The notes beneath the pieces were generated by a model. It saw only the letters and a program-made list of their open reading frames with translations, had not been told where the DNA came from and ran no database searches. The position numbers were made by a program, and so were the translations under genes. DNA of 64,000 nt, taken from the NCBI GenBank assembly GCA_002344785.1, contig DDUL01000013.1:22608-86607 (forward strand), read 5' to 3'. Within the stretch, counting starts at the first letter, position 1. Every line of letters begins with the position of its first letter. Positions 24,084 through 32,855 of this stretch are shown piece after piece. The DNA comes from Bdellovibrionaceae bacterium UBA2339. Lineage in GTDB: Bacteria > Bdellovibrionota > Bdellovibrionia > Bdellovibrionales > JAMPXM01.

Positions 24084-24989
24084 CTAGTTCCAGGCTTTCA
24101 GCTCGCGCATGAGCGCCGCAAAATCCGCGGCTGTTTCGATCTGAGACGCGCGGGCGCGCGCCTTTCGTTCCGCATCGATCATCAAGAGCGCTCGCGCCTC
24201 AGCTTGAAAACGCGCAGCTGAAGTGCGCGCGCTCATCCAAGTCTTCGTCACTCTCTCCGTCTCAAGCGCTTGAGCCAACTCACTCACGCCGCTCCCATGC
24301 AGCGCCGACACGCGAAGCACGCTTCGCGGCTGAGCATCATACTCAAGTGCGGCTTCGAGCTCGCGCTGAAATCTCTCCGCATCCGGTCGATCGGCCTTGT
24401 TCACCACAAACAAACGCGCAATCTCCATCAGCCCAGCTTTCATGCCTTGCACACCGTCACCCGACTCCGGCGTCAACACCACGCTGACATGATCCGCAAC
24501 ATTCATGATCTCAAGTTCATTTTGTCCCACACCGACGGTTTCCATCAGCACGACATCAAAGCCTGCAACGTCAAAGGCGCGCACCATCAGCCAAGCCGAA
24601 GCGCTCAAGCCACCTGTCGAGCCCCTCGTGCCCAGTGAGCGAATGAACACTTCGCGATCCGTCGCAAAGTCGGTGTAGCGAATGCGATCACCCAGAATCG
24701 CGCCTTGTGAAAACGGGCTAGAAGGATCGACAGCCAAAACGCCGACTTTCAGTCCGCGAGCTCGCCACTCACCGATCAATCGCGAGATGAGTGTCGACTT
24801 CCCCGCGCCCGGAGGCCCCGTGATACCCACGCGAAAGGCCAAGCGCGATGGCGACAACAGTTCTGGAAACTGCGCCAAGTACTTTGGCCCTTCAGCTTCC
24901 AACACCGTCAGCAAGCGCGCCAATGCAGGCTGATCTCCCTGCTGGGCCGACGAAAGCAATTGGGCAAAGCTTGCGGAATTCGACGTCAT
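24084..24989 (-). CDS. meaB: MeaB/ArgK-family G3E GTPase
   Basis: Protein of 301 residues. The Walker A motif GPPGAGKSTL, the AVDPSSPFSQGAILGDRIR segment, ETVGVGQNE (G3-type) and NKAD (G4) are all intact, as in MeaB, the chaperone that protects and loads cobalamin-dependent methylmalonyl-CoA mutase. A SGGLSAS-type segment (STGGLSASAW) is also typical. The start chosen is the ATG giving MTSNSASFAQ; the longer frame to 25040 adds 17 residues with no family match. No mutase gene is in the window, so its client must lie elsewhere. Confidence 0.9.
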   Translation of the reverse strand: MTSNSASFAQLLSSAQQGDQPALARLLTVLEAEGPKYLAQFPELLSPSRLAFRVGITGPPGAGKSTLISRLIGEWRARGLKVGVLAVDPSSPFSQGAILGDRIRYTDFATDREVFIRSLGTRGSTGGLSASAWLMVRAFDVAGFDVVLMETVGVGQNELEIMNVADHVSVVLTPESGDGVQGMKAGLMEIARLFVVNKADRPDAERFQRELEAALEYDAQPRSVLRVSALHGSGVSELAQALETERVTKTWMSARTSAARFQAEARALLMIDAERKARARASQIETAADFAALMRELKAWN

Positions 24990-25228
24990 GAACTCACTTT
25001 CGCCGCATTCGCCGATGGGGAAAAGCCGCAATGCAGACACAAGACTCAGCGGCGTGTTGAGGGCCCAATCGCGGCGAAGCTGTCGATAAATTCGACATCA
25101 TCCGCCGCGCACCACGCCCAAGGCCGCCGCAAAATACCCTGATATTTCAGTGGCTTAAGACGCGCCCCTCAGGCCGGTGTCGACGGCTTAGGCCTTGCCC
25201 TCTCTTCATCATGAGAAAGGTGGAGAGC

Positions 25229-26419
25229 ATGCGCCGAAACGCCCAGCACCTCCAAAGCGAAGAAGTCCGATGGCTGAGTTCCACTCAGCGTTGGCTGATT
25301 GCATTCGCACTTCTCATCGGCCTGATCTACGCCCTCACTCCCGACGCCACATGGAAGCCGCGCCTCACTTCATGGTCGGATTGGATGCAAGACTCCGAAC
25401 AAAGCGTGACATCTCGATCCGGCCGCTCTCCCCGAGGCCTCCGCGGCGATGCGCTCGCGCGTGCACGCCAGCGTCTCGCGGCCAAACGCGGCATCCCGCT
25501 CATCGACGAAGCTGCCGATGAGACCGCGGCTGCGCCCACGCAACAAAATTTAGCCGAACCGCAACTCGTCGCCAGCACCGAGACCAAAGCTGACGGCAAG
25601 ACCGACGAAAAGAAAAAGACCGTCGACGGCAAAAAGAAAAAGAAGAAAGACAAAGACGAAAAGAAAGTCTCTGTCGCCACCGTCGATCGCGACAATTCCA
25701 AGTCATCGCCCACTGGCAACGCGGACGGCGCGGACGCTGGCGCTATGGCGCCGACAGCCGCTGGCCCTGCCGCCACGCAAACTGTCGAAGTTCGCGATCC
25801 GCAGACTTTGGAAGAATGGCTCAGCTACATTCTGCGCGAACCCAACTATGATCGCACCATGGAGCTGATCGAGCGCTATCAAAGCGGCAAAGTTGATCCG
25901 GCAACCTTCCACCTCGTCGTCCAAGAAATGCTTGAGGACTCGCGCAACAAAATGCACGAGCTGGCAGTGCTGGCCCTCGGCTCAGCCCCCAGTGCGCGAA
26001 GCTTCGTCATGCTCCACAACACCAGCCTTAAACAAGAATCCAACTCTGAGCTGCGCTTCCAAATCCGCACCTACGTGAAAGCTTACTCGCGCCTCGAGAA
26101 CATCCGCCACTTGGTGCCGGTGATCTCGGCCAACATCCTCGGCGATAGCGAACTGGCCTTTGAAGCCGTCCGCCTGGTGCAAGCCGCCGTCGATCAACAA
26201 GTCCGAGTCCAGCGCGCCGGACAGCCCACGTCCTCTTCACTCGCGCCACTGCCCGCCTCATCACCGATCGCACGCCAGCTTTCGCTCTTCGTTCCCGTAC
26301 TGGCGCGCACGACCTTGGCGGCCCAAGACTCAGGCCTCCGAAACGAGGCCGACCGCACGCGCCGAAGCATTGAGACCATCCTCGGCTCAAGCGGCACGGC
26401 TGTGGCTGTGGCCCTCTGA
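25229..26419 (+). CDS. Membrane-anchored protein with Lys-rich linker and helical repeat domain
   Basis: Protein of 396 residues. One N-terminal membrane segment (WLIAFALLIGLIYALTP) is followed by a strongly basic and acidic linker (DGKKKKKKDKDEKK, about 115-160), then from about 190 a helical domain with HEAT-like units (EEWLSYILREPNYDRTMELIERYQ, FEAVRLVQAAVDQQVRVQ). No enzyme motif is visible. GGTGGAG precedes this ATG; an ATG at 25211 is an alternative. A protein of similar plan (anchor, linker, HEAT-like domain) is encoded at 63034-63990. The TGA is one base from element F. Confidence 0.6.
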   Translation: MRRNAQHLQSEEVRWLSSTQRWLIAFALLIGLIYALTPDATWKPRLTSWSDWMQDSEQSVTSRSGRSPRGLRGDALARARQRLAAKRGIPLIDEAADETAAAPTQQNLAEPQLVASTETKADGKTDEKKKTVDGKKKKKKDKDEKKVSVATVDRDNSKSSPTGNADGADAGAMAPTAAGPAATQTVEVRDPQTLEEWLSYILREPNYDRTMELIERYQSGKVDPATFHLVVQEMLEDSRNKMHELAVLALGSAPSARSFVMLHNTSLKQESNSELRFQIRTYVKAYSRLENIRHLVPVISANILGDSELAFEAVRLVQAAVDQQVRVQRAGQPTSSSLAPLPASSPIARQLSLFVPVLARTTLAAQDSGLRNEADRTRRSIETILGSSGTAVAVAL

Positions 26420-26420
26420 G

Positions 26421-26591
26421 AGCTGCCACACTTGAGTGTGCAAAATCCCCCTGTGGCCCGCGACATTGATGCTGATTTCAAAGCCTTAGGATGGGGGCGT
26501 CGCCTGGGGCCTCGACATGCGATCACTTTGGCAAAAGCCTCAATGAGTTCAGCGACTTCGACACGGCTTTGCACACTCAAGTGTGGCAGCT
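26421..26591. mobile_element. MITE-like inverted-repeat element F (171 bp)
   Basis: Both ends read inward AGCTGCCACACTTGAGTGTG and continue CAAA, a perfect 24-bp terminal repeat and the best-preserved member. It lies between two plus-strand genes, one base after a TGA (junction TGAGAGCTGCC, as at element B) and 37 bp before the next ATG. The core contains an ATCCCCC/GGGGG pair but no gene. Confidence 0.9.
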
Positions 26592-26628
26592 GGTGACAGA
26601 GCCCACGCCATCCGCCATCCTTGAGTGC

Positions 26629-27375
26629 ATGAGTCGACGGATCGCGAACATATGGGTGGCCATCGTGGCATGTGTGCTGTGGAGTGCGCACGCTCGCGCC
26701 GCACTGCTGATCCCCAACCAACTCACGCAAAGCGACCGGCAAGAGGCCTTACGCATCATCGGCTTTGGGACGTCGTCGAAAGCGCTCTCGGACCCCTATC
26801 CGCTGGGCGGACACTTGGGTCTGGAACTTGGGCTTTCGCTGGAGACCGTGCCCACTGAAGATTTGGGTCGCCTCGGCAGTCGTCTGGCGGCGCCGCAAGC
26901 CGACGTGACCATTCCGAAGTTCACCATCGGCAAGGGCCTCTTCAATGATCTCGATATGTACATTCATTTCATGCCGTACAATCAACGCAACGAACTGTCG
27001 CAGTACGGTGGGCTACTTCGCTGGTCGTTTTACGAGGCCCCGGCGCTGCCGGTGTCGGCATCGATCGCGACACATTTCAATAGCGCCAATATCAACAATC
27101 AGCTCACGCTGCGCACTTACGGATTGGATTTGATGAGCGGCATCACCGTGAACGAGGTCTCGCTCTATATTGGTGCGGGAATTTTGCAGAGTTACGGCAG
27201 CTTCATGGGCGGAACAGCGGGCGTCACGGATACACAGCGACTTGAGACGGAAGCCGTTTCCAGTTACCGCACACTTGCCGGCGCGCAGATCCGCCTCAAT
27301 CCGCTGTTCATCGCTTTACAGGTGGATCGCTCCAACCAAAGTGTCATGAGCGCCAAGCTCGGCATGCGCTTTTGA
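26629..27375 (+). CDS. Putative outer-membrane barrel protein
   Basis: Protein of 248 residues. A signal peptide (IANIWVAIVACVLWSAHARA, cleavage after ARA) is followed by alternating amphipathic strands (HLGLELGLSLETV, LLRWSFYEAP, TLRTYGLDLMSGITV, VSLYIGAGILQSYGS) and a C-terminal aromatic residue (KLGMRF), the signature for outer-membrane insertion. The start is the ATG directly before the signal peptide; the frame opens further upstream inside element F, which is not likely coding. No clear ribosome site is seen. A 9-bp stem-loop overlaps the stop codon. The function is unknown. Confidence 0.65.
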   Translation: MSRRIANIWVAIVACVLWSAHARAALLIPNQLTQSDRQEALRIIGFGTSSKALSDPYPLGGHLGLELGLSLETVPTEDLGRLGSRLAAPQADVTIPKFTIGKGLFNDLDMYIHFMPYNQRNELSQYGGLLRWSFYEAPALPVSASIATHFNSANINNQLTLRTYGLDLMSGITVNEVSLYIGAGILQSYGSFMGGTAGVTDTQRLETEAVSSYRTLAGAQIRLNPLFIALQVDRSNQSVMSAKLGMRF

Positions 27376-27386
27376 TCCGCATGCCG
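27360..27386 (+). terminator. Stem-loop overlapping the stop codon of the barrel gene
   Basis: Perfect 9-bp stem CGGCATGCG/CGCATGCCG with a 9-base loop that contains the TGA stop. No T-run follows, so it may protect the 3' end or act as a weak terminator. Confidence 0.5.
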
Positions 27387-27413
27387 TTGAGGCGGCCGAT
27401 GCATCGACGAATG

Positions 27414-27480
27414 TCGCTGCGTCTGCGTCTGCGTCTTCGTCTGCTCCTGCGTCTGCGCTTGCTGCCGCTGCTGTTGCGTC
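27414..27480. repeat. GCGTCT-type simple repeat
   Basis: Imperfect 6-bp repeat (GCGTCT with variants) in the gap between the barrel gene and hldE2. No other feature is seen in this 160-bp gap. Confidence 0.7.
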
Positions 27481-27535
27481 AGCGCGGCGCCTGACTCCGC
27501 GCCGGCCCGCGCGTGCTCACACGTGGACCGCTGCA

Positions 27536-28006
27536 CTAGCTGAGAATTTTTTTGATGATGCCCGTGGTGCTGCGCCCAGGCTGAAAGCTCAGCGACTTCA
27601 CTTGGCCACCGCGCGCCAGCACATGCTCATGCCCGACGATTTTCTCGACGGGCCAGTCGCCGCCCTTCACTAAAACATCCGGCGAAAGTCGCTGAATGAT
27701 CTCAAGCGGAGTGTCCTCGGTGAAGATGGTCACGTAGTCGACGCATGCGAGTGCCGCCATGATCTCGGCGCGATCCAATTCGGTTTGCACGGGGCGCTCG
27801 GGGCCCTTGAGGCGCTGCACGCTTGCGTCCGAGTTCAGCGCGACAATCAGCGCATCACCTTGCGCACGTGCCTCTTGCAAGTAGCGGATGTGGCCGACAT
27901 GGAGGAGGTCAAAGCAGCCATTGGTAAAAACGACGCGAGCGCCGCTTCGGCGACGCTCGTTGATGAGCTCGGAGAGCTCGGCATGATTCAAAATCAATCG
28001 GCCCAT
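27536..28006 (-). CDS. hldE: D-glycero-beta-D-manno-heptose 1-phosphate adenylyltransferase (HldE C-terminal type)
   Basis: Protein of 156 residues, a stand-alone cytidylyltransferase-type domain. VFTNGCFDLLHVGHIRYL holds the HxGH nucleotide-binding motif, and STTGIIKKI closes the domain as in RfaE2/HldE2. It makes ADP-D-glycero-beta-D-manno-heptose, the donor precursor used by GT9 heptosyltransferases such as those at 1-3134. The kinase half of HldE is not fused here. The ATG with AAGGGG upstream is used; a TTG six bases earlier is possible. It lies 13 bp downstream of the RDD-protein gene. Confidence 0.9.
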   Translation of the reverse strand: MGRLILNHAELSELINERRRSGARVVFTNGCFDLLHVGHIRYLQEARAQGDALIVALNSDASVQRLKGPERPVQTELDRAEIMAALACVDYVTIFTEDTPLEIIQRLSPDVLVKGGDWPVEKIVGHEHVLARGGQVKSLSFQPGRSTTGIIKKILS

Positions 28007-28019
28007 CGGCAACGGCCCC

Positions 28020-29420
28020 TTATTGCTCCGACGCCGGTCCGGTCAGCGCCACCATTTCCAATCCGGTGAGGAAGTAGAACAAGTCGCGGCCCACCAGCGC
28101 CGACAGAATCGGCAGCACGATCAGGCCTGTCGCCATCGCCAAAGTTCCCCGCCACAATACCAGGATCGGATAGAACCAGCGGCGACGCTGATCGGCGCGG
28201 CCCACGCGAATTTCATAGGACCACTCGCCGAGCGTTGCCGAGAAAAATGCGCGCGAGACCAACACGTAAAGCAGGTAGCTCACGACGAACAGTCCGAGCA
28301 TCACTCCGCCTGTCGTCAAATTCGTGGTGGAATTCTCGAGCAGCGCGATCAAGTTCGCACCGGTGATTCCCAACACAATCGCCAACATGATGCAGGTCAC
28401 GCCCATGACCACCATGCCATCCAAAATCGCCGCTCCCGCGTGCATCGCCATCGCGCGCTCGCCGCTGACCTCGTCCGTCGCCGCCGACTTCACTTGCGCC
28501 ATGCTGGGCGCCGCGATCTCGCCACCCAAGCCCATCGCCGCAGCGGCCGCAGTTGATGCGGCGGTCGGCGCGCTCACACCGGCACTCACGGCCGCACTCG
28601 CCGCCTGCGTCGCTTGGCGCGACATTCGGCTGAGGTGAGGGAAAGCTTTCGCCAGATTTTCGTCGATCGAAGGTGTCGTCGCCACGGGCTGCGGCGGATT
28701 GTACTCGGCGCGACCCAGAGGCAAATTCAACCAGCTCTTCTTCTCCGATTTCGCTGCGATGACCGGCGCGCTGGCACTCGCGCCCTGGGGATTTGCGGCC
28801 GAGGCCACAGGCGCGGACTTCGTCATCAGACCCGCCGCAGCTGTACCGGTGCGTTCTTTTTCATCGAGGAAATCCATCGCCGGCGGAAGGGCCGCGATCA
28901 ATTCAGAAACACTCTTGGAATTGTGGCGCGGCTTAGCGCGCGACGTGAGATCCGCATTCATCGAAGAAGTCGCAGAACCGGAGCCAGCGCTCGCGGCATT
29001 CAAAGTGTGTCGTGGTTCCGTGCGAAGAGGTGGAGTCGCGGCTTTCATTTCAAAGCCGTCGTCTGCGACTGCGCCCCTGGGGCCCGAGGACTGAGCGGAC
29101 TCGCTCAAGCCCAATTCATTGGCGGCAAACGCCGCCGCGCGAGAAGCTCCGGTCACGACTGACCCGGTAGCGGACTGCGGAATCGCACCACCCAAATTTG
29201 TGATGGGACCAAATGTGAAACTATCTTCGACGTCGCGTTCAACATCCACGGAGCTGGCGCGCTTATGAAAGCCAAGCCCTTCAGTCATCGGTCGAAAAAC
29301 AAAATCATCAGCATCATCATGTGCCATCGAAGCTTGTCGTCCTTTGCTGCTGCCCGTGTCGGTGCCTGAGTTCATCGCGGCGTCTAACTTCGATTTCGAC
29401 TTTGAGTTTTGCAGATCCAT
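28020..29420 (-). CDS. RDD-family-like membrane protein with long disordered N-terminus
   Basis: Protein of 466 residues. The first 300 are low-complexity, rich in Ala, Ser and Pro, without known motifs. The C-terminal 150 have three or four membrane segments (GAAILDGMVVMGVTCIMLAIVLGI, GGVMLGLFVVSYLLYVLVSRAFF, PILVLWRGTLAMATGLIVLPILSALV). The sequence LYVLVSRAFFSATLGEWSYEIRV resembles the second half of RDD domains. RDD proteins are poorly understood, some being ion exchangers. AGGAAGAG precedes the ATG. It sits between rsmE and hldE2 on the same strand. Confidence 0.65.
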   Translation of the reverse strand: MDLQNSKSKSKLDAAMNSGTDTGSSKGRQASMAHDDADDFVFRPMTEGLGFHKRASSVDVERDVEDSFTFGPITNLGGAIPQSATGSVVTGASRAAAFAANELGLSESAQSSGPRGAVADDGFEMKAATPPLRTEPRHTLNAASAGSGSATSSMNADLTSRAKPRHNSKSVSELIAALPPAMDFLDEKERTGTAAAGLMTKSAPVASAANPQGASASAPVIAAKSEKKSWLNLPLGRAEYNPPQPVATTPSIDENLAKAFPHLSRMSRQATQAASAAVSAGVSAPTAASTAAAAAMGLGGEIAAPSMAQVKSAATDEVSGERAMAMHAGAAILDGMVVMGVTCIMLAIVLGITGANLIALLENSTTNLTTGGVMLGLFVVSYLLYVLVSRAFFSATLGEWSYEIRVGRADQRRRWFYPILVLWRGTLAMATGLIVLPILSALVGRDLFYFLTGLEMVALTGPASEQ

Positions 29421-29535
29421 TTGGCTCTTCCTCATGCGCAATTTCCTTTTGCGCCCGATTGATCCTTGTTGTCGGGCCCGGTCTGTGAACCGCACCCGCG
29501 CGCCTCAAGCTGCTGGAGATGAAGTGCGCTTCGCT

Positions 29536-30390
29536 TCACGACTTCATCGTGGGCTCGCGCATCAGTCCTAACTCGAACCTTAAGACGGCCACCAAGGCCA
29601 CGCAAGCCGTTTCCACCCTCAAAACCTGCTCACCAAGAGTCGTCGGCACCCAGCCAAGTTCGCGAAACTGCTCCACTTCCTCAAAGCTATAACCGCCCTC
29701 GCCGCCGACAAAAATCCACACGTCTTGAAGCTCACCGCGAGCCGCCGACGCCTCCCAATCGCGCAGCGCTTCGCGCGCCGACAGAGTCGGAATCGGGCGG
29801 CCATCCGCATGACGACCACCCTCATAAGCGAAGAGACACCGCCCGCCCTTGGTCCGGTTAATTCGTTCACTCAGCTCCGTACGAAACTCAGCGAGAGGCC
29901 GCGCCTCTGCAAGACGCATCAGCTCGCCGCGCCCGCACTGCTGAGTCGCACCGACGATGATCTTTTGAAAGCGCGATTGTTTGGCCGACCAAGTGGCGGC
30001 ATCCGCGCGCAAAAAACTTTGCGCGCTGAAAACCGGCTGCACGCTCGCGACACCCAACTCGACAGCTTTCTCCAACACGGCCTCGAAGACGGGAAAGCGC
30101 GGAATCGACAGCACCAAATGCAAATGCGGCCGAGGCAGCGGCGGCACGTCGCGAACTTCGAGAATTCGCGCGACGGATTCGCGCTTACGCTCTTCGAGAA
30201 TTTCAACAAAGTGGGCGCGCCCATCGAGCAAGACTTCAAAGCGATCGCCGACGCTTTGTCGGCAAACATCGCGAATGTGATGGAGCTCATCGCCATCAAT
30301 CCGCACGTGATCGCCGATGCAGCGCCCCTCGAATTGCTCAGCTCTGAGCCAATAGCGCCTCACGCGCGCCTCCACATCGAGCTCACCCAT
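29536..30390 (-). CDS. rsmE: 16S rRNA m3U1498 methyltransferase RsmE
   Basis: Protein of 284 residues. An N-terminal PUA-like part (about 1-75: GDHVRIDGDELHHIRDVCRQSVGDRFEVLLDG) is followed by a SPOUT domain with VLEKAVELGVASVQPVFSAQS, IIVGATQQCGR and the knotted SAM-binding end IFVGGEGGYSFEEVEQF...LGEQVLRVETACVA. It methylates U1498 of 16S rRNA. The gene overlaps prmA by 31 bp, a common pairing. The SAM-loop motifs are intact, so the enzyme should be active. Confidence 0.95.
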   Translation of the reverse strand: MGELDVEARVRRYWLRAEQFEGRCIGDHVRIDGDELHHIRDVCRQSVGDRFEVLLDGRAHFVEILEERKRESVARILEVRDVPPLPRPHLHLVLSIPRFPVFEAVLEKAVELGVASVQPVFSAQSFLRADAATWSAKQSRFQKIIVGATQQCGRGELMRLAEARPLAEFRTELSERINRTKGGRCLFAYEGGRHADGRPIPTLSAREALRDWEASAARGELQDVWIFVGGEGGYSFEEVEQFRELGWVPTTLGEQVLRVETACVALVAVLRFELGLMREPTMKS

Positions 30391-31271
30391 TCGCCTTCGC
30401 GAGTGCGCGAAAGTTCGGTGAAGCCGGTGCGCGCTGCGAACTCGCGATGAAATTCCTCTTCACGATCTGTGAGAATCCCCGAGAGCAGCAAGTGTCCGCC
30501 CTGCACCACCGCGCGCGCCAGATCCGTCGCCAGCGTCAAGAGCACGCCGTCGATGATGTTCGCGACCACGAAATCATAGGGTTCAACACGCGACACATGT
30601 TCCGCGAGCGCATCGTCATCAATGCGCGTGCGCCGTGCGCTGTTGAGCTGCAAGTTTTCGCGCGCCGTACGCCGCGCTTCCGGATCGATGTCCAAGCCGA
30701 CGGCCTCGCGCGCGCCGAGGCGCTCCGCGATCAGCGCCAGAATCGCGGTTCCGCAACCGACATCCAGCACGCGCGCGCCCGGCATCCAGCCTCGAGCCGC
30801 GACGATGGCTCGCGCCGCGAGTCTTGTGGTTTCATGTGTGCCTGTGCCAAAGGCCATGCCTGGCTCAATCAACAAGGCTTCGCGAGCTTCGGGCGGCACC
30901 GGCAACCAGCGCGGCACGACCCAGAAGGGATCGGCAAACAGAAAGGCTTGAAAGCCTTTCTTCCACTCTTCCAACCAATCGCGAGAATTCTCGACTGCGA
31001 AACTCAGTTGCGCCGACGCATGCAACTCGCGAAGCTCGCCTTCAACACGCAGTCTGTCGCTCTCGCTCGGAGGCACTGCGAAGTACGCCTTGAGATCAAG
31101 CTCAGCGGCCTCGACAATTTCCGGATCATAGCGCAGATCACGTTGTACGAAGCGCAGATCCTCCGCGACACCGTCGGCACCTGCCGCAAAAAGCAAAGCG
31201 GTCGCTTCATCTTCAAGCGACCGCGGCAAATTCGAAACGCGCAAAACAGCATAGACAGTGGGAGCCGACAT
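30360..31271 (-). CDS. prmA: Ribosomal protein L11 methyltransferase PrmA
   Basis: Protein of 303 residues. The substrate-binding N-terminal domain leads into DPFWVVPRW, the hallmark EPGMAFGTGTHETTRLAARAI, then SAM motif I VLDVGCGTAILALIAERLG, GLDIDPEARRTARENLQLN and DFVVANII. These are the conserved blocks of PrmA, which trimethylates L11. A strong ribosome site TTAAGGAGC precedes the ATG. It lies 13 bp downstream of the FlgT-like gene on the same strand and overlaps rsmE at its end, so it may be transcribed with flagellar genes. Confidence 0.95.
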   Translation of the reverse strand: MSAPTVYAVLRVSNLPRSLEDEATALLFAAGADGVAEDLRFVQRDLRYDPEIVEAAELDLKAYFAVPPSESDRLRVEGELRELHASAQLSFAVENSRDWLEEWKKGFQAFLFADPFWVVPRWLPVPPEAREALLIEPGMAFGTGTHETTRLAARAIVAARGWMPGARVLDVGCGTAILALIAERLGAREAVGLDIDPEARRTARENLQLNSARRTRIDDDALAEHVSRVEPYDFVVANIIDGVLLTLATDLARAVVQGGHLLLSGILTDREEEFHREFAARTGFTELSRTREGEWVSSMWRRA

Positions 31272-31284
31272 GCTCCTTAAAGTA

Positions 31285-32028
31285 TCAGACGGCTTGCGGC
31301 GGAGGAACGCTTTGCGTGCTGCGCGGTGGATTCACCGGCGCTGATCCCGGAGCCACGCTCGGACCGCCGGTCGGCGCTACGCCTGGCACCACGCTGGGCG
31401 CGGGGCCGCTCGACGAGTTGTTCACAGGCAAGGCCGATGCCGCACCAGAGGACGCACCAGAGAACGCACCAGAAGAAGCCGTCGCAGGTACCGCGGCCTC
31501 AGCCGCGATGGGCGCCACCAGCGCCGCGGACTTTCGCTTGGTCGATCGACGCCGACCTTCATTTTCCTTGGGCGCATCCATCGTCGCACGCTTGAGATCG
31601 ACACGATCGCCGATCATCACAGCTTCAAATTCCAGAGTCGGCCGCTCATCATCGCGCAGCTCGTTCACCAAGCGCGCGACCGCGATATTGCGCTCGACAT
31701 GAATCACCTGCAGCTTGCCGACGGGAATCGTGATGATGGCCTGCTGCTTGTTCGCGATCGGATCATGCACAGGCATTTGCCTCGCCACCGGAAGGAACTG
31801 ACCCTTCTTGATGCCGGCCTCGACACCTGCACTGATGTAAAAATCGTGAAAAGTCGGCTCGTCGGGCTCCATCGGCAAAGATCGCCGCACATCAAAGATC
31901 ACCGGCGCATCCGCGAGCGGACCACCATCATCTTGCTGAGCTTGCGCACCTGCGTTCCAACCCAAAACGAGAAACATCGCGCCCACGAGAAACTTCCGCG
32001 CGATCGAACAAATCCCTGTTCGGTTCAT
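31285..32028 (-). CDS. Exported protein, possibly FlgT-like
   Basis: Protein of 247 residues. A signal peptide (FLVGAMFLVLGWNAGAQAQ) precedes a beta domain with FYISAGVEAGIKKGQFLPVARQMPV and IITIPVGKLQVIHVERNIAVARL, which resembles the C-terminal SH3-like part of FlgT and related envelope proteins. The tail from about residue 160 is Pro/Ser/Ala-rich and disordered. The start is the ATG before the signal peptide. It lies downstream of fliW with stem-loops between, and a sigma-28-like site (N12 spacing) about 75 bp upstream. The FlgT assignment is tentative. Confidence 0.5.
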   Translation of the reverse strand: MNRTGICSIARKFLVGAMFLVLGWNAGAQAQQDDGGPLADAPVIFDVRRSLPMEPDEPTFHDFYISAGVEAGIKKGQFLPVARQMPVHDPIANKQQAIITIPVGKLQVIHVERNIAVARLVNELRDDERPTLEFEAVMIGDRVDLKRATMDAPKENEGRRRSTKRKSAALVAPIAAEAAVPATASSGAFSGASSGAASALPVNNSSSGPAPSVVPGVAPTGGPSVAPGSAPVNPPRSTQSVPPPQAV

Positions 32029-32100
32029 ATGCCCGAATCCTTTCCTTGGCGGGCACCATCCTGGCCTCCCATGGAAAAGGGCCGTACTGGCCTCAGTCTC

Positions 32101-32128
32101 TCTTCGGCGCTCGCGCGACCGAACCTGA
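32101..32128 (-). promoter_or_regulatory. Possible sigma-28-type promoter with 12-bp spacer
   Basis: On the minus strand TCAGGTTC, 12 bp, then GCCGAAGA, one base off the flagellin 3 -35 box and identical to the flagellin 1 -10 box. The spacer is one base longer than in the flagellin promoters. It would start a transcript about 65 nt before the FlgT-like gene. Confidence 0.4.
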
Positions 32129-32138
32129 GTCAAAACGA

Positions 32139-32166
32139 GAAAGCCCGGACCGCAGTCCAGGCTTTC
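32139..32166 (-). terminator. Terminator-like stem-loop after fliW
   Basis: On the minus strand GAAAGCC/GGCTTTC with an inner GGAC/GTCC, followed by TCGTTTTG. A second small stem AGGCC/GGCCT lies at 32182-32195, closer to fliW. Together they suggest that the fliW transcript ends here. Confidence 0.55.
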
Positions 32167-32213
32167 AAGACGTTTTTCCATAGGCCAAACGGCCTTTGGG
32201 AAAGTTGAGAATT

Positions 32214-32855
32214 TTAGACCGAGGCCTCTGGCCCCTGTGACGGCAAGCGAACCGCAACACCCCAATCCGCAGCCTGCGTCTTGATCGGCGCTTGCGGATT
32301 CTGCACGACTCGCATCTGCAGCTTCTGGAAGATCGGCTCGCGAATCGCGAGATTGTTATCCTGAAGTACGATCTGCTTCGCCATGCGCTTGGCGACGTTG
32401 ATCACGATCGGCGCTTTCAAATTCGCCGTCATCTGCGTCGGATCATCGGGAATTGTGATGATGCTGAACGAGCGAAGACCAGGAATCGGCTCAGCGCGCT
32501 TGGTGTTGGCGGCGTCTTTCAACGGCGCCTCGACAGCCGCGAGCTTCGCGGTCGCAACTTGAACTTGCGAATGCAAACCCTGCAGGTACTCGCGCATGTC
32601 CAAGCTCTCAAGATCATGGCGCGTGAGATTCATTTGGTAATTTTGCGAGAACAACTCCGGTTCCAAAACTGGAAAGGCAATCTGCGGAACCGAACAGCTC
32701 TGCAGCCAAGCGAAGATTTCGTCGTTCGGATCATCGAGGAGAACAAACTGGCGCAAATCGGAGAAGCCGAGAATCCCCTCAGGGAAATGAATCAGATCTT
32801 CGGACTGACAGCGGACTACGCCGAACCTCGAAGTCTGAATCTCGATGGTCGCCAT
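32214..32855 (-). CDS. fliW: Flagellar assembly factor FliW
   Basis: Protein of 213 residues, longer than the usual 130-150. The FliW core is MATIEIQTSRFGVVRCQSEDLIHFPEGILGFSDLRQFVLLDD, then FAWLQSCSVPQIAFPVLEP and FSIITIPDDPTQMTANLKAPIVINV. An insertion of about 45 residues (HSQVQVATAKLAAVEAPLKDAANTKRAEP) lies between the halves. FliW binds CsrA and relieves its repression of flagellin translation, and is itself titrated by flagellin. GAGGGGG precedes the ATG; the longer frame to 33005 is not used. It lies about 350 bp downstream of csrA on the same strand. Confidence 0.9.
   Translation of the reverse strand: MATIEIQTSRFGVVRCQSEDLIHFPEGILGFSDLRQFVLLDDPNDEIFAWLQSCSVPQIAFPVLEPELFSQNYQMNLTRHDLESLDMREYLQGLHSQVQVATAKLAAVEAPLKDAANTKRAEPIPGLRSFSIITIPDDPTQMTANLKAPIVINVAKRMAKQIVLQDNNLAIREPIFQKLQMRVVQNPQAPIKTQAADWGVAVRLPSQGPEASV

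Noticed and set aside
8390..26591. Target-site duplications flanking the elements
   Set aside because: I compared up to 9 bp on both sides of each element and found no convincing direct repeats, so none is claimed.
26491..26628. Upstream extension of the barrel protein into element F
   Set aside because: A complete signal peptide begins at 26629; the extension is element sequence.
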